Source: Hanleya hanleyi (Eukaryota; Mollusca; Polyplacophora; Lepidopleurida; Hanleyidae). Taken from it: DNA of 64,000 bases. Positions 63,864 to 64,000 of this stretch are shown here, one piece after another. The notes under the pieces are model-generated. The model did no database searches, was not told the DNA's origin, and worked only from the letters and a program-made list of their open reading frames with translations. The translations under genes were made by a program, and so were the position numbers. Location of the stretch: positions 1-64,000 of the forward strand of contig JAVTVY010016129.1 of the NCBI GenBank assembly GCA_036873755.1, given 5' to 3'. Within the stretch, counting starts at the first letter, position 1, and each line of letters begins with the position of its first letter.

Positions 63864-64000
63864 GGAGGCATACAAAGACGTATGGAAGAAGTTGATCTGT
63901 CGGAGCGGAAGATCTCACGATACCGTCTTACAATCCTCCAATTCTTCCGCCATCTCTCAACTCTCCGTCCGTTCTGCCAATCTCGCCACCCCTCATTTGC
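63864..64000 (+). CDS. GPCR exon 2: helix 8 and cytoplasmic tail, partial
   Basis: After the acceptor TTCTTTTTCACAG the sequence stays open to the window end. Joined in phase 2 to exon 1 it gives KDFREAYKDVWKKLICRSG, a typical post-TM7 amphipathic helix 8 followed by a possible palmitoylated cysteine. A Ser/Thr-rich tail follows (SSNSSAISQLSVRSAN), suited to phosphorylation and arrestin binding. The exon continues beyond 64000. The match of phase, acceptor and expected content is the evidence; no transcript is available here. Confidence 0.78.

Overview
The window is animal genomic DNA, probably from a marine mollusc and perhaps a vetigastropod such as an abalone. That assignment is inference. 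It rests on 5S-rRNA-derived and tRNA-like SINEs that end in the tail GTTGAAAACGACGTTAAACC plus (ACTC)n, abundant MITEs, a BEL/Pao element, several non-LTR retrotransposons, and a spliced rhodopsin-class receptor gene. There is no bacterial gene organisation.

Layout. 1-3000: antisense, truncated BEL/Pao gag-pol. 3000-11900: repeats, two MITEs, a SINE and the wreck of a duplicated receptor gene. 11900-24936: a Polinton/Maverick (adintovirus-like) element with about 2-kb terminal inverted repeats (TIRs) and a 6-bp target duplication CATATG. Its rightward genes are a tail-anchored small protein, two paralogous proteins with an internal duplication (PC4-like by eye), an integrase, a type II membrane protein, a packaging ATPase, a small GGFLG-motif protein, a proline-rich protein, a penton-like minor capsid protein, a core-like basic protein, and a major capsid protein fused in frame to an adenain-type protease. 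No DNA polymerase B gene is present. Several genes carry single-base frameshifts.

24944-27417: a 5S-derived SINE split by a TTAA-flanked MITE. 27424-40472: a second 13-kb element with the same termini and its own 6-bp target duplication (CATGCC). Its interior is almost entirely tandem and inverted repeats, with one 77-codon ORF and a stem-loop whose 10-nt loop is identical to one in the first element. I read it as a non-autonomous partner. 40479-43480: sparse DNA with an intact 5S-derived SINE.

43480-64000: a class A GPCR. Exon 1 is 43480-44429, and the helix-8/tail exon starts at 63864 and runs off the window. The 19.4-kb intron between them holds a 48-bp minisatellite, satellite arrays with a YY1-like motif, one non-LTR element inserted into another, a decayed third element, a TIR element with a tRNA-like body and a hAT-type MITE.

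How the parts fit. The first Polinton has the integration, packaging and capsid modules but no recognisable replication polymerase, so it would need polymerase from the host or a sibling element. The second would need everything in trans. The receptor gene is the only host protein-coding gene I can support.
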